Positions 9,355-17,560 of a stretch of DNA of 64,000 nt are shown in pieces. The notes beneath the pieces were generated by a model. That model was not told where the DNA came from. It was given only the letters and a program-made list of their open reading frames with translations, and did no database searches. Positions within the stretch are counted from its first letter, which is position 1. Every line of letters begins with the position of its first letter. Made by a program: the position numbers and the translations under genes. The stretch is taken from the NCBI GenBank assembly GCA_016713245.1, contig JADJPM010000001.1, forward strand, positions 310,001 to 374,000, written 5' to 3'. The stretch is from Verrucomicrobiaceae bacterium (GTDB taxonomy: Bacteria > Verrucomicrobiota > Verrucomicrobiia > Verrucomicrobiales > Verrucomicrobiaceae).

Positions 9355-10705
9355 GGATGCGCAGCTCGTCGAGATACTTCAAGGCCAGCGGATGCACGCC
9401 GAGCCAGCGCTTGCCGTTGTTGTATTCCAGCAGGGCACCGCTTTTGAGAAGGATCTGGATGTCTTCATTGGAGCGCACGGGACTGGCGAGGTTGCTGCGC
9501 TGCTCGCTGGCGATGGTGGCGAGGAGTTCGAGCAGCGGGCGAGGGTCGCGGGGGGCCGCATGGTCACGAGGATAGCAAATGCGCAGGCCGAGTTCCGACA
9601 CCATGCGCACGAGGGCGCTCTCGATGGCGCTGCGGTCGATAACCTTGCTGGCACGCACGGTGGTAAAGGTGGAGGCGAGGGTGATGGTCTGGAAGATGTC
9701 ACGCAACACACCGCCGGTAGCACCGATGAGGGCATCCACTGCATCGTCCGGCAGGATGGAGGGGGCCACGCGGTGACGGATGATTTGTTTGAGCACCGCA
9801 CAGCCTTCAGCCGAAACGGTGCCGTTGCGCTCGCTGACCTTGATCATGGGCACGGAGAGTCGCTGGGGGAAGCACGCGTCGATGACCGAGGCTTCGTTGG
9901 AGTAATAGGTAAAGACGGGGATGGTGTAGATGGCACGCAGGCTGATGGAGCTGAGGAGTGGGCCGTCTTTGACAAAGATGCGGTCGGCATCGGCTAGACT
10001 GACTTTATCGAGATTCTCGATGACGAGGAGGAGACGGCCCCGCTCGGTGGCTATCTCCTGCCAGGCCAGCTCGGCAGCGATGCCGAGGGCGTTCACATAG
10101 TCACGAAGCTGGCCTTTATTCTGGCGGACTTGATGGATGGTACTTTCCTCGGAGCGGGAGCCAAATTTGAGATCGGAGACGAGCTTGGCCTTGAGGCCAA
10201 AAAGCTTTCCGAAGAAGGTCTGGCTAGCGTCCGCTCCGGCTTCAATGTCGAGTCCTGCGGCGTGTGACTCGGTGGATGTCTTCGTTGTCTTGGCAAAAAA
10301 GGCGACGATGGGCTTCAGCGTGTCTTCGTTGAGCTTGAGGTCATGATCCTTCGCCACCTCGACGATCCTCATGCACGCGGCGAGGAGGACATCAGCAGCC
10401 TCGTTTCCGCTCACGGGCAGAGCATCAACCACATTCAGTGAGACGACGAGCCACTGAGGGCCAAGTTCGGAGATGACTTTGTTGATCTCAGTGCTCTTGC
10501 CGCAGCCCTGATGGCCGTGGACGAGGACACGCTGCACTTCGTCACCGTCCAGAATCTCCCGGAGGTCTTCGCGGAAGTGTTTGAGGTGATCCCGAGCATC
10601 ATTGGTCTCCACCCAGAAGTCACGCAGCGTTGCCCCCTCAAGCGGCTGCAAGGTGCAATTCTTGCGCACTTGGTCGAGTGTAGTGGCAGGCTTGAAAGTG
10701 GACAT
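9335..10705 (-). CDS. AAA/STAND-like P-loop ATPase
   Basis: About 456 residues from ATG 10703-10705, preceded by GAGG at a suitable distance; an in-frame TTG at 10714 is less likely. Walker A is GHQGCGKST at about residues 64-72 and Walker B is the hydrophobic run ending in LLLVIENLD near 225-235. The layout (N-terminal FWVETNDARDHL region, P-loop, a helical winged-helix-like C-terminus) resembles AAA+ ATPases of the ORC/KAP/STAND group that switch on nucleotide binding. It is followed with a 20-base overlap by the TPR gene and preceded by an antitoxin-like gene, so the three probably form an operon. The sensed signal and effector are unknown. Confidence 0.75.
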   Translation of the reverse strand: MSTFKPATTLDQVRKNCTLQPLEGATLRDFWVETNDARDHLKHFREDLREILDGDEVQRVLVHGHQGCGKSTEINKVISELGPQWLVVSLNVVDALPVSGNEAADVLLAACMRIVEVAKDHDLKLNEDTLKPIVAFFAKTTKTSTESHAAGLDIEAGADASQTFFGKLFGLKAKLVSDLKFGSRSEESTIHQVRQNKGQLRDYVNALGIAAELAWQEIATERGRLLLVIENLDKVSLADADRIFVKDGPLLSSISLRAIYTIPVFTYYSNEASVIDACFPQRLSVPMIKVSERNGTVSAEGCAVLKQIIRHRVAPSILPDDAVDALIGATGGVLRDIFQTITLASTFTTVRASKVIDRSAIESALVRMVSELGLRICYPRDHAAPRDPRPLLELLATIASEQRSNLASPVRSNEDIQILLKSGALLEYNNGKRWLGVHPLALKYLDELRIHVESVA

Positions 10706-10803
10706 GAACCTCAATTACGTTTTTTCGAGGGCATAGGCAACTTGATAGTTGATCCAGTGCCGGTGGCCAGTTCGACCTGTGCTTCAGAATCGCCGATCAC
10801 GGC

Positions 10804-11067
10804 TCAGGCGGACATCACAGGTTGCTTGGGGAAGAACTTATCGAGCGTCTTGAGATCACTTTCGAGGTCATCCACATCGTAAGGCATGGGAATGCCACGC
10901 TGTCCCATCAGCTCCATGAACTCCGGCTTGGACAACCCGAGTGCGTTCCCTGCCTGACCCAGAGTAAGACGGCTATCCATGAACAAGCCAACGGCGAGTC
11001 CAAAGAGCAACTCCTGCGGTCCGCAACCGGCCTGCGTGACGAGTGAGTCTGGAATCTGAAGGGGCAT
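10804..11067 (-). CDS. UPF0175-family antitoxin-like protein
   Basis: 87 residues. The pattern LGQAGNALGLSKPEFMELMGQRGIP followed by a Tyr-Asp-Val-Asp-Asp-Leu-Glu-Ser-Asp-Leu-Lys tail matches UPF0175 proteins, small helix-turn-helix-containing proteins usually paired with a DUF3368 PIN-like toxin. No toxin follows. The 98 bases before the ATPase carry only a possible 30-codon frame beginning with GTG that does not look like a PIN domain. The protein may be an orphan antitoxin or a regulator of the downstream ATPase-TPR pair. It is 40 bases downstream of the PVC heme-protein gene. Confidence 0.75.
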   Translation of the reverse strand: MPLQIPDSLVTQAGCGPQELLFGLAVGLFMDSRLTLGQAGNALGLSKPEFMELMGQRGIPMPYDVDDLESDLKTLDKFFPKQPVMSA

Positions 11068-11107
11068 GGGCAGAGATTAAGTGATGCGTCGAGTTCAATC
11101 AAGCGAC

Positions 11108-13516
11108 TCATGGCTTCGTCAAAAACACCAGCAGATCACGCAACTCCTCGTTGGTGAGCGACATCACCAAGCCGGGCGGCATCAGTGAGGTGCGGAGTTC
11201 GGTGCGTTTCACGATGTCGGTTTCGGGGAAGGATTTTTCTTTGCCGGTGAGATCGCGGAAGACGTCGGTGCTGGAGGAGCGCAGCAGGATGCCGGTGAAG
11301 GTGGTGCCGTCTTTGAGTTCGACGACGGAGGGATAAAACTGCGGCGCGACCTCGCGATGTGGCTCGAGGATCGAGCGCAGGATGGCGGCGCGGTCGCCTT
11401 GTTGAGCGATGAGGGTCAAATCGGGACCGACGACGTTGCCGCGACCGCTGTGACGATGGCAGGAGGAGCAGAGGGCAACCTTGCTGTTGAAGAAGATGCG
11501 GCGGCCGGTTTCGGCATCGCCTTGGCCTTCGAGGAGTTTGAGCCAGGCGGCGGTGTCATCGAACGCGGGGCGAGTGGTGGTGATGGAGCGTGGAAGGGCT
11601 CGTTGGGCTTCATCGCGAATGATGGCGTTATCGCTTTGGGCGAGTTTTTGCAGAACAGCCTGGTCGTCGATGCCAAGAATAGCCTCCACACGCAATCGTG
11701 GCGCACTGGATGCATCGTCAGCAAGGTCAATCAGGTCAGCCTGCTCCCGGCGTGCCACCAGCGTGCGCACCACCTCCAGCTTGAGCACCTCATCGTCTTG
11801 CGCGAGCAATCCCCGCAGCAATTCGAGCGTGAGAGCTTTGTGGGTCGGCGGAGCGAGGCGCAGGGCGTAGCCTTTGAGGCGGGCGGGCGTTTTGGGATCG
11901 GTGATGCGTTCGACGAGCACTTCGGGATTGGTGACGCCGGCGCCGGGATCGCCGCGAAGGGTGTTCCAAGTGGCTAGCACGGCTTCGAAGAGGCGGAAGT
12001 CGAGTTTTGAATCGCTGAGCATGGCCTCGACCTGCGGTTGGAAGTCTTTGAGCACCGCATCGGCGATCCAGCGCAGGCATTCGAAACGCATTTCGGCATC
12101 GGGATCGTCGAAGAAGGCACGCACCCACTTGGCATCGCTCAAATCGGCGCGACGCATCGCGACGAAGGCCCACACGCGATCTTGAGGTGAGAGCGACTTC
12201 ACAGCTTCGACGCTCAGTTTGGATCTCGAAAGCGAGGTCAAAGCGGCATCGGCGAGGTATTTGTCGCTTCCACGAGCCAGCTTGAGCAATTCGGCCACGT
12301 CGGGTGTTTCGCGGCCTTCGCGGAGTTTTTTGGCGAGAGTGGCTTCGGGCGTTTCGCGCTGCTTTTCGGCGATCCAGGGCTGTTTTTCGATTTCGAGCTT
12401 CCACAAGCGTCCGCGGCCATGGATCGGGTAAGAGCTGAAAACCCAGTCGGTGAGGTAAAACGCGCCGTCGGGGCCTTGGGCCATACAAACGGGCCGGAAG
12501 AAGTCGCTGCCTTTCACGAGCGGGATGCGCTCGGAGGTGTAACCCGCGCCTTTTCGCGCGAGCGGGAAGTAGTCGATGCTGTGATCGCTCCAACTCGGGA
12601 TCAGGACACCGCCGCCGAGCTCGACGACAGCGCAGGGGCCTTCGCCACTGGAATGCACCATGCCGAGCGTGCCGCGCAGCTCGCCATTCCACGCGACAAA
12701 GGGGTGCACGGGTGCGCTGCCATAGACCCATTGGAAACCGTAGTCCGCGCCTTCGACGACATGCAGCAAACGACACGGCGGACGGCTGCCGGGATCGTTT
12801 TCCGCGGCGAAGATTTCGCCATCTTTGCGCACGAGCAGGCCAAAGGGATTCCAGAAGCCACGAGCGATGCGGCGCAGGCCTTTGCCATCGGCAGTGCAAC
12901 GAAAGACGCCACCTTCACCGCGACCGCTGACCTTCACGCCATCGGTGCCGGTGAGCGTCCAGTCCTTGCCGAAGTTTTCGCCGAGCGAGAGGACGAGGCC
13001 GCCATCGGGATGCCAAGCCATGCCACTGAGACCGTTGTGCGGGTAATCGGCCACGGTGTCGAGCGTGGCGAGGTTTTCCTCGGTGTCGCCGGTGCCATCG
13101 CCATCGCTGTCCTTCACGCGCAGCACGCGATCACGCTCGGCGAGGTAGATCCAGCCATCGGGGCCGACTTCGACGTGCATGGTAGCATCGGTTTGGTTGT
13201 AAAAGACGCGACGGTTTTTGCCGTCGGCATCGAACACGAGGATCTCATCATGCTGCGGGCCTTCGTAACCTTCCGGACGGAAGTGCGTGTGGCATACGGC
13301 GAGCCAGATGCGGCCTTTGTCATCGACATCGATGCCCGTGGGTGTGACGAGCGCGGGATGCTCGGCGAGCAGCGTCATCTTCACGCCGGGTTTCAGCGTC
13401 TCGATCTGCGGCGCGAGGTCAGTGGGAACGACGGGGGCTTTCGGCGGCGGGGCGGATTGGGCGAAGGCGGCGAGAGGGAGGAGGAAGAAGAAGAAGAAGA
13501 AGAAGAAGCGATGCAT
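11108..13516 (-). CDS. PVC-type secreted membrane-bound-dehydrogenase/heme-binding CxxCH protein
   Basis: 802 residues starting at ATG 13514-13516. A signal peptide with a run of about eight phenylalanines is followed by a beta-propeller of the membrane-bound dehydrogenase type (about residues 35-380; contains HVEVGPDGWIYLAERDRVLR and WHPDGGLVLSLGENFGK). A HEAT-like helical middle follows (about 400-640), then a cytochrome-like tail with heme motif CSSCH near residue 682 and a closing MPPGLVMSLTNEELRDLLVFL segment. This arrangement is characteristic of Planctomycetes and Verrucomicrobia, where many paralogues are thought to oxidise sugars or polysaccharide breakdown products in the periplasm. 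The substrate is not evident here. Confidence 0.88.
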   Translation of the reverse strand: MHRFFFFFFFFLLPLAAFAQSAPPPKAPVVPTDLAPQIETLKPGVKMTLLAEHPALVTPTGIDVDDKGRIWLAVCHTHFRPEGYEGPQHDEILVFDADGKNRRVFYNQTDATMHVEVGPDGWIYLAERDRVLRVKDSDGDGTGDTEENLATLDTVADYPHNGLSGMAWHPDGGLVLSLGENFGKDWTLTGTDGVKVSGRGEGGVFRCTADGKGLRRIARGFWNPFGLLVRKDGEIFAAENDPGSRPPCRLLHVVEGADYGFQWVYGSAPVHPFVAWNGELRGTLGMVHSSGEGPCAVVELGGGVLIPSWSDHSIDYFPLARKGAGYTSERIPLVKGSDFFRPVCMAQGPDGAFYLTDWVFSSYPIHGRGRLWKLEIEKQPWIAEKQRETPEATLAKKLREGRETPDVAELLKLARGSDKYLADAALTSLSRSKLSVEAVKSLSPQDRVWAFVAMRRADLSDAKWVRAFFDDPDAEMRFECLRWIADAVLKDFQPQVEAMLSDSKLDFRLFEAVLATWNTLRGDPGAGVTNPEVLVERITDPKTPARLKGYALRLAPPTHKALTLELLRGLLAQDDEVLKLEVVRTLVARREQADLIDLADDASSAPRLRVEAILGIDDQAVLQKLAQSDNAIIRDEAQRALPRSITTTRPAFDDTAAWLKLLEGQGDAETGRRIFFNSKVALCSSCHRHSGRGNVVGPDLTLIAQQGDRAAILRSILEPHREVAPQFYPSVVELKDGTTFTGILLRSSSTDVFRDLTGKEKSFPETDIVKRTELRTSLMPPGLVMSLTNEELRDLLVFLTKP
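13484..13507 (-). repeat. (GAA)8 trinucleotide microsatellite coding a poly-Phe signal peptide core
   Basis: Eight GAA units on the plus strand (TTC on the coding strand) sit a few codons after the start of the heme-protein gene and form the hydrophobic core of its signal peptide. Length changes would stay in frame and alter only the hydrophobic stretch, which could tune export efficiency. Confidence 0.9.
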
Positions 13517-13658
13517 GACTGCTTCATCAAACGCGGCAAAGGGGCTCGCTTAGACAATCAGCAGTCGAATGTTCGTCGATCTTCCATCCGGGAGCCGAGG
13601 GCGTAACGGACTACTCGATTGATGATTGCTGATTTTTGATTTTTGAAGTGGATGCTTG
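13517..13658. other. Intergenic gap, A+T-richer, no gene
   Basis: 142 bases between the pseudopilin stop and the heme-protein start, both on the minus strand. It contains ATTGATGATTGCTGATTTTTGATTTTTGAAG-like A+T-rich sequence (about 13617-13650) whose GATTGCTGATT part is nearly complementary to AATCAGCAGTC at 13557-13567. A weak terminator hairpin for the pilin operon or the promoter region of the heme-protein gene is possible, but neither is demonstrated. Confidence 0.3.
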
Positions 13659-14135
13659 TCACGCATCGGGATTGAAGCCACCGGTGAGCGGGTCGAGGGC
13701 GAATTCAAAATCCTCATCGGCATCGCGGAGGATGAGTTCGATGGGTTCGAGGAGGCAGCCGGGGAGTACGCGGACGGTCTGGCCCTCGGCCTCGGTGAAG
13801 TCCTTGGCGTAGTAGCGATGGATGAGGAGCTTCGAGCTGGGGGGAAGTTCGACGCTGCGGATGAGCTCCCCCGTTTCATCCAGGAGGTCACAGCTGCCTT
13901 CCTGAAAGGCGATGACCTGCTGGCGGCGGTAGGTGGAGGCGCGGCTGACGGCCTCGACGCCGAGGGCCTCGATGCCGGAGACGGCTTTCTGCACCGCTCG
14001 GTCATTCATCATGCCGCTGACCATCACGGCTCCCGCGCCGATGAGCATCGAGGCGATGATGAGGACGACGGAGATTTCCAGAAGAGTGAATCCGCCTCGA
14101 AGGGAACGTGGGCACCTGGAGGCGGAAGGAGACAT
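13659..14135 (-). CDS. Type II secretion-like pseudopilin, GspH-like
   Basis: 158 residues. A short positively charged leader ends in G followed by FTLLEISVVLIIASMLIG (cleavage after about residue 15), the hallmark prepilin peptidase site and N-methylated helix. A beta-rich globular domain with two spaced cysteines follows. It is the third gene of a gspF-gspG-gspH-like run on the minus strand and is therefore probably a minor pseudopilin. The short length and poor similarity outside the helix leave GspH versus GspI/J unresolved. Confidence 0.75.
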   Translation of the reverse strand: MSPSASRCPRSLRGGFTLLEISVVLIIASMLIGAGAVMVSGMMNDRAVQKAVSGIEALGVEAVSRASTYRRQQVIAFQEGSCDLLDETGELIRSVELPPSSKLLIHRYYAKDFTEAEGQTVRVLPGCLLEPIELILRDADEDFEFALDPLTGGFNPDA

Positions 14136-14226
14136 GCAGTCAGAGGTTAGAAGTTAGAGGTTAGAAGTAATGAAAGAGCCTCATCTGACTTCTCACTTCT
14201 TACCTCTCACTTTCACATGGCCCTGT
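14136..14226. repeat. Short direct and inverted repeats between pilin genes
   Basis: GAGGTTAGAAGTTA-like sequence is repeated twice in tandem at about 14143-14168. An imperfect reverse complement (ACTTCTTACCTCTCAC) lies at about 14197-14212, giving a possible 15-17 bp stem between gspG and the gspH-like gene. It could attenuate or stabilise the transcript. Confidence 0.45.
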
Positions 14227-14649
14227 TCACCAGTTGCCGATGTCGTCATCGGTGCCGTCCTGGCGGTCGGGGCCGGAGGACCAGACATCGTAGCTGGCGG
14301 GATTGTGCGTGCCGGGATAGCGATAGAGGAAGGTATTGCCCCAGGGATCTTTGAGATCGGCTTCGTCTTTGACCATTTGCGTCCAGCGTTTCACGCCGGG
14401 GTTTTTGTGGAGGGCCATGAGGCCCTGGGCGGAGGTGGGATACTGGCCGGCGAGGGATTTAAAGGAGGTGAGCTGAGCCTGGATGCTCTGCACCTTGGCA
14501 CTGCTGGCCTGGATTTCAGCGCTGGCCTGGAAGCCGTTGATGCCGCCGGCGACGACGGCGAGAAGGAGGCCGATGATGAGGAGCACGACCATGATTTCGA
14601 GCAGCGTGAAGCCACGGGCGACGAGGGACGGACGGAGGGTGTTTTTCAT
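14227..14649 (-). CDS. gspG: Major pseudopilin GspG
   Basis: 140 residues from ATG 14647-14649; the longer frame reaching 14715 would overlap gspF and lacks a pilin leader. The leader MKNTLRPSLVARG is followed by FTLLEIMVVLLIIGLLLAVV. The body shows the GspG signature: YPTSAQGL, the DPWGNTFLYRYPG motif, and a C-terminal Asp-rich end of the type GPDRQDGTDDDIGNW, where the family binds calcium. It starts 22 bases after gspF. GspG forms the periplasmic pseudopilus of the type II secretion system or a related general secretion machine. Confidence 0.92.
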   Translation of the reverse strand: MKNTLRPSLVARGFTLLEIMVVLLIIGLLLAVVAGGINGFQASAEIQASSAKVQSIQAQLTSFKSLAGQYPTSAQGLMALHKNPGVKRWTQMVKDEADLKDPWGNTFLYRYPGTHNPASYDVWSSGPDRQDGTDDDIGNW

Positions 14650-14671
14650 GACGAGGTTGGGATGAAAAGGT

Positions 14672-15982
14672 TCAGCGTTTGCCGATCTGCTGAAGGGTCG
14701 CGAAGACAACATCAATGATGGCGTAAACGATGCTGCCGACGACTACCGCCATGACCACGAGGATGCAAGGCTGGATAAGGGCGGTGGCCCGCTCGACGAG
14801 GCGGTTGAACTGACCATCGAGACGAGCGGCGGATTTGGTGGCGACTTCAGCAAGGTTTCCGGTCTCTTCGCCAAGACGGATGACATCGATGGAGCGCGGC
14901 GGCAGCGCTTTGGCGCGCTGGATGGCGGTGCTGAGATGCTCGCCCTCCTGCACCATGTGCTCAATGCCCTCGAACTGCTGGCGAATGAAGGGATTGCTGA
15001 TGGTGCCTTTGAGCAAATGCAGGGCCTGGGTGATGGCGAGGCCGCTGTGGAGGAGGGAGCCGAGCGTTTCGAGGAACTGTAGCTCGTGGCGGGACTGCAT
15101 GAGATCGCCGATCACGGGGGTGTGATGCAGCATCTTAAACCAGGCGAGCTGCACGGAGGGAATCTGGGCAAGGATGACGGCGACGATGACCAGGATGCCG
15201 ATGGCAATGAGCAGGAGCCACCATTCATTGCGCAGGAAATCCGAGAGCTTCATGAGGTAGTCGAGCATCACGGGCGTGGCTTTGCTGCTGTTCTTGATGA
15301 GCACGGAAAGCTTTGGCAGCAGGTAGGTGATCATCACGATGCCGAGGGCGAGGCCGGTGGCAGCGAGGAAGGCGGGATAGATGAGGGCTCCGAGGAATTT
15401 CGAGCGCAGCTCCTCCATCATGCCAAGGTATTTCACCTGCCGATCGAGGATCTGATCGAGCGAGCCACTGCTCTCGCCAGCGGCGATCATGCTGCAAAAG
15501 AGCGGACCAAAGCTGCTGGAGACCTGTGGCAGGGCGGTGGAGAGCGGGATACCATCTCGCACGAGTTCGCGAAGTCGGCGTGACATCTCTCGCGTGAGCG
15601 CATCGCTGCTTTTTTCCATGGCACCGAGGGCCTGATCGATCTGGAAGCCCGCAGAGAGGAGATTCGAGAGCTCAATGGTGAAGGCGATGACCTGGGCGTG
15701 CTTCAGATGCACCTTGCCGGTGTCACCGCCGGATTTGAGGCGCTGCCAGAGGGCGGCGAAAGGCGCGGCGCTATCCTTGGTGACGGCGGCGGCGGCTTTT
15801 TTGCCGTCCTTGGGCTTCGCCTTGGCGGCTGGAGCAGCCGAGGCACCGAGCGGCTTCACGGAACTGGCACGCAAGCCCATGCGGGCCAGCTTTCGCACGA
15901 CCTCGCCGCGATCCGCCGCATCAATGGAACCCTTTTTGGATTCCCCGGCGGCAGATAGAGCGGTGTAAGCAAAGGCGGGCAT
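14672..15982 (-). CDS. gspF: Type II secretion inner membrane platform protein GspF
   Basis: 436 residues, close to the GspF/PilC family length. It begins MPAFAYTALSAAGESKKGSIDA, the typical GspF opening, then has an Ala/Lys-rich linker (about 45-75). Two GspF domains follow (about 95-220 and 295-420), each followed by hydrophobic segments, with a family-typical ISAGESSG-like patch (IAAGESSGSLDQIL) and its second-domain counterpart LGEETGNLAEV. It heads the gspF-gspG-gspH-like run. The ATPase gspE and secretin gspD are not in this window, so they must lie elsewhere. Confidence 0.92.
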   Translation of the reverse strand: MPAFAYTALSAAGESKKGSIDAADRGEVVRKLARMGLRASSVKPLGASAAPAAKAKPKDGKKAAAAVTKDSAAPFAALWQRLKSGGDTGKVHLKHAQVIAFTIELSNLLSAGFQIDQALGAMEKSSDALTREMSRRLRELVRDGIPLSTALPQVSSSFGPLFCSMIAAGESSGSLDQILDRQVKYLGMMEELRSKFLGALIYPAFLAATGLALGIVMITYLLPKLSVLIKNSSKATPVMLDYLMKLSDFLRNEWWLLLIAIGILVIVAVILAQIPSVQLAWFKMLHHTPVIGDLMQSRHELQFLETLGSLLHSGLAITQALHLLKGTISNPFIRQQFEGIEHMVQEGEHLSTAIQRAKALPPRSIDVIRLGEETGNLAEVATKSAARLDGQFNRLVERATALIQPCILVVMAVVVGSIVYAIIDVVFATLQQIGKR

Positions 15983-16036
15983 GCGCAGCGCACATTTGCC
16001 AGAGAGCGGGCGACTAGAGAAGTGAAAACTTCGTCA

Positions 16037-16630
16037 TCACTTCTTCGGAGCTTCGCCTGCCTCCTTGGCGACCTCGTCTTTTTTCTTCTGAACCTCGGCG
16101 GATTCGACTTCGAGGAGCTTTGGAGCCGCGCCACCTTTGGCGACGAATTTCAAAGCAACGCCGTTGATGCAGAAGCGGCGGTCCGTGGGCGTTTTGAAAC
16201 CTTCACCCTCGAAAACATGGCCGAGGTGGGCACCGCAGCGCTTGCAGACGGTCTCCACGCGGCGCATGCCGTGGCTGTTATCGACGCGCTCAAGAACGCC
16301 ATTGGCCTTCGAGCTATCGTAAAAGGAGGGCCAGCCGCAGCCGGAGTGAAATTTCTCCTTCGAGGTGAAGAGCTCCGAGCCGCAGCACACGCAGTAGTAG
16401 GTGCCTTCGCCCTGCTTTTCGAATTCCTTGTAAATATCGCCAAAAGGCCGCTCGGTGCCCTGCTGGCGGGTGACTTTGAATTGTTCGTCGTTGAGCAGTT
16501 TTTTCCACTCTTCATCGGTTTTGACGATCACGGGGGCAGGCATGGCTTTGGGGTCGGTTTGGGGTTTGTCCTCGGCATGAACGATGCAGATGGCGGCGAG
16601 GGCAAGGATGGCGAGAAGAGAGAATTTCAT
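16037..16630 (-). CDS. msrB: Secreted methionine-R-sulfoxide reductase
   Basis: 197 residues from ATG 16628-16630, giving a clean signal peptide (MKFSLLAILALAAICIVHAE). An upstream in-frame extension to 16768 has no support. The MsrB domain (about 45-165) contains RPFGDIYKEFEKQGEGTYYC near the start, two CxxC zinc motifs (CVCCG and CKRCG), GCGWPSF and the catalytic-site sequence RFCIN, where most members have RYCIN. The tail is Lys/Glu-rich. It reduces methionine-R-sulfoxide in proteins; the signal peptide places it in the periplasm, probably repairing oxidised envelope proteins. Confidence 0.92.
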   Translation of the reverse strand: MKFSLLAILALAAICIVHAEDKPQTDPKAMPAPVIVKTDEEWKKLLNDEQFKVTRQQGTERPFGDIYKEFEKQGEGTYYCVCCGSELFTSKEKFHSGCGWPSFYDSSKANGVLERVDNSHGMRRVETVCKRCGAHLGHVFEGEGFKTPTDRRFCINGVALKFVAKGGAAPKLLEVESAEVQKKKDEVAKEAGEAPKK

Positions 16631-16757
16631 AATGAGCGGGCAACAAACGTGAGAGAGCGTGAGATTTTGCTTATTCCGGGAGGTTGCGGCGAATATCCAG
16701 CGGCACGTGCGGAATGTCGTTTGCGGGCGGAGTTCCTCCCGCCATAGATGCGCGGCC

Positions 16758-17534
16758 ATGTCCTCCATTTTTGAACTTTTCTCTCTCCAAAATCAAACTG
16801 CGGTCGTGATCGGCGGCACGGGTGAACTCTGCGGCGCGGTCGCCTCCGGCTTTGCGATGGCAGGAGCCGAGGTGGTACTCGTGGGCCGTGATGCGGCAAA
16901 GGCGGAAAAGCGCCTCGAAAGCATCCACGCGGCCGGTGGAAAGGCCTATTTCGTCTCCGCCGATGCCAGCCGCAAAGCCGACCTGCAAATCCTGCTCGAT
17001 CAGGTGCAGGAGCGCAGCGGCGGCTGCCAGATCCTCGTCAACGGCGCGGGCGTGAACTCGCCCACGCCCTTCCTCGACATCCCGGAGGAAGAGTACGATC
17101 GGATTATGAACATCAACACGAAGGCCGTCTTCCTTGCCTGCCAAGTCTTCGGCAAATACTTCGTCGAAAACAAGGTCCCGGCCTCGATCATCAATCTGGG
17201 CTCCATGTCCGGCCTGATCCCACTGAGCCGTGTGTTCACCTATTCGATGTCGAAAGGCGCGGTGCATAATCTGAGCAAGAACCTCGCTCGTGAGTGGGCA
17301 CCGCTCGGCATCCGCGTGAACACGCTGGTGCCCGGTTTCTTCCCGGCGGAGCAAAACAAGAAGGTGCTCACGCCAGATCGCGTCTCCAAAATCATGGGCC
17401 ACACACCGATGAACCGCTTCGGCGAAGCCAAAGAACTCATCGGCGCGGCCCTGCTGCTCGCGGCGAGCGGCGGCAGCTTCATCACCGGCCACGAAATGGT
17501 CGTGGACGGCGGTTACTCATCGATGACGATCTGA
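16758..17534 (+). CDS. Short-chain dehydrogenase, possible D-mannonate/fructuronate oxidoreductase type
   Basis: 258 residues from ATG 16758; the upstream frame to 16659 runs through the divergent msrB promoter region and is unlikely. A Rossmann NAD(P) motif (GGTGELCGAVA, about residues 19-29), NGAG, the catalytic Ser and YxxxK (YSMSKG), and a C-terminal HEMVVDGGYS segment mark a classical SDR. The IMGHTPMNRFGEAKELIG stretch resembles the SDR-type D-mannonate oxidoreductases and gluconate dehydrogenases of uronate pathways. It converges with a TIM-barrel sugar isomerase. The substrate assignment is tentative. Confidence 0.8.
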   Translation: MSSIFELFSLQNQTAVVIGGTGELCGAVASGFAMAGAEVVLVGRDAAKAEKRLESIHAAGGKAYFVSADASRKADLQILLDQVQERSGGCQILVNGAGVNSPTPFLDIPEEEYDRIMNINTKAVFLACQVFGKYFVENKVPASIINLGSMSGLIPLSRVFTYSMSKGAVHNLSKNLAREWAPLGIRVNTLVPGFFPAEQNKKVLTPDRVSKIMGHTPMNRFGEAKELIGAALLLAASGGSFITGHEMVVDGGYSSMTI

Positions 17535-17540
17535 GAAATC

Positions 17541-17560
17541 CTCAGCTCAGCTCAGCTCAG
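17541..17560. repeat. (CTCAG)4 pentanucleotide tandem repeat at a gene end
   Basis: Four exact CTCAG units lie between two convergent genes and extend over the last codons and stop of the sugar isomerase (stop at 17552-17554). Loss or gain of a unit would change the isomerase C-terminus by a few residues. Confidence 0.9.

Noticed and set aside
10706..10803. A PIN-type toxin remnant after the UPF0175 gene
   Set aside because: The 30-codon frame lacks the acidic PIN residues; too short to support.
16631..16768. N-terminal extension of MsrB
   Set aside because: The longer frame lacks a plausible start and would destroy the signal peptide; it lies over the divergent promoter region.
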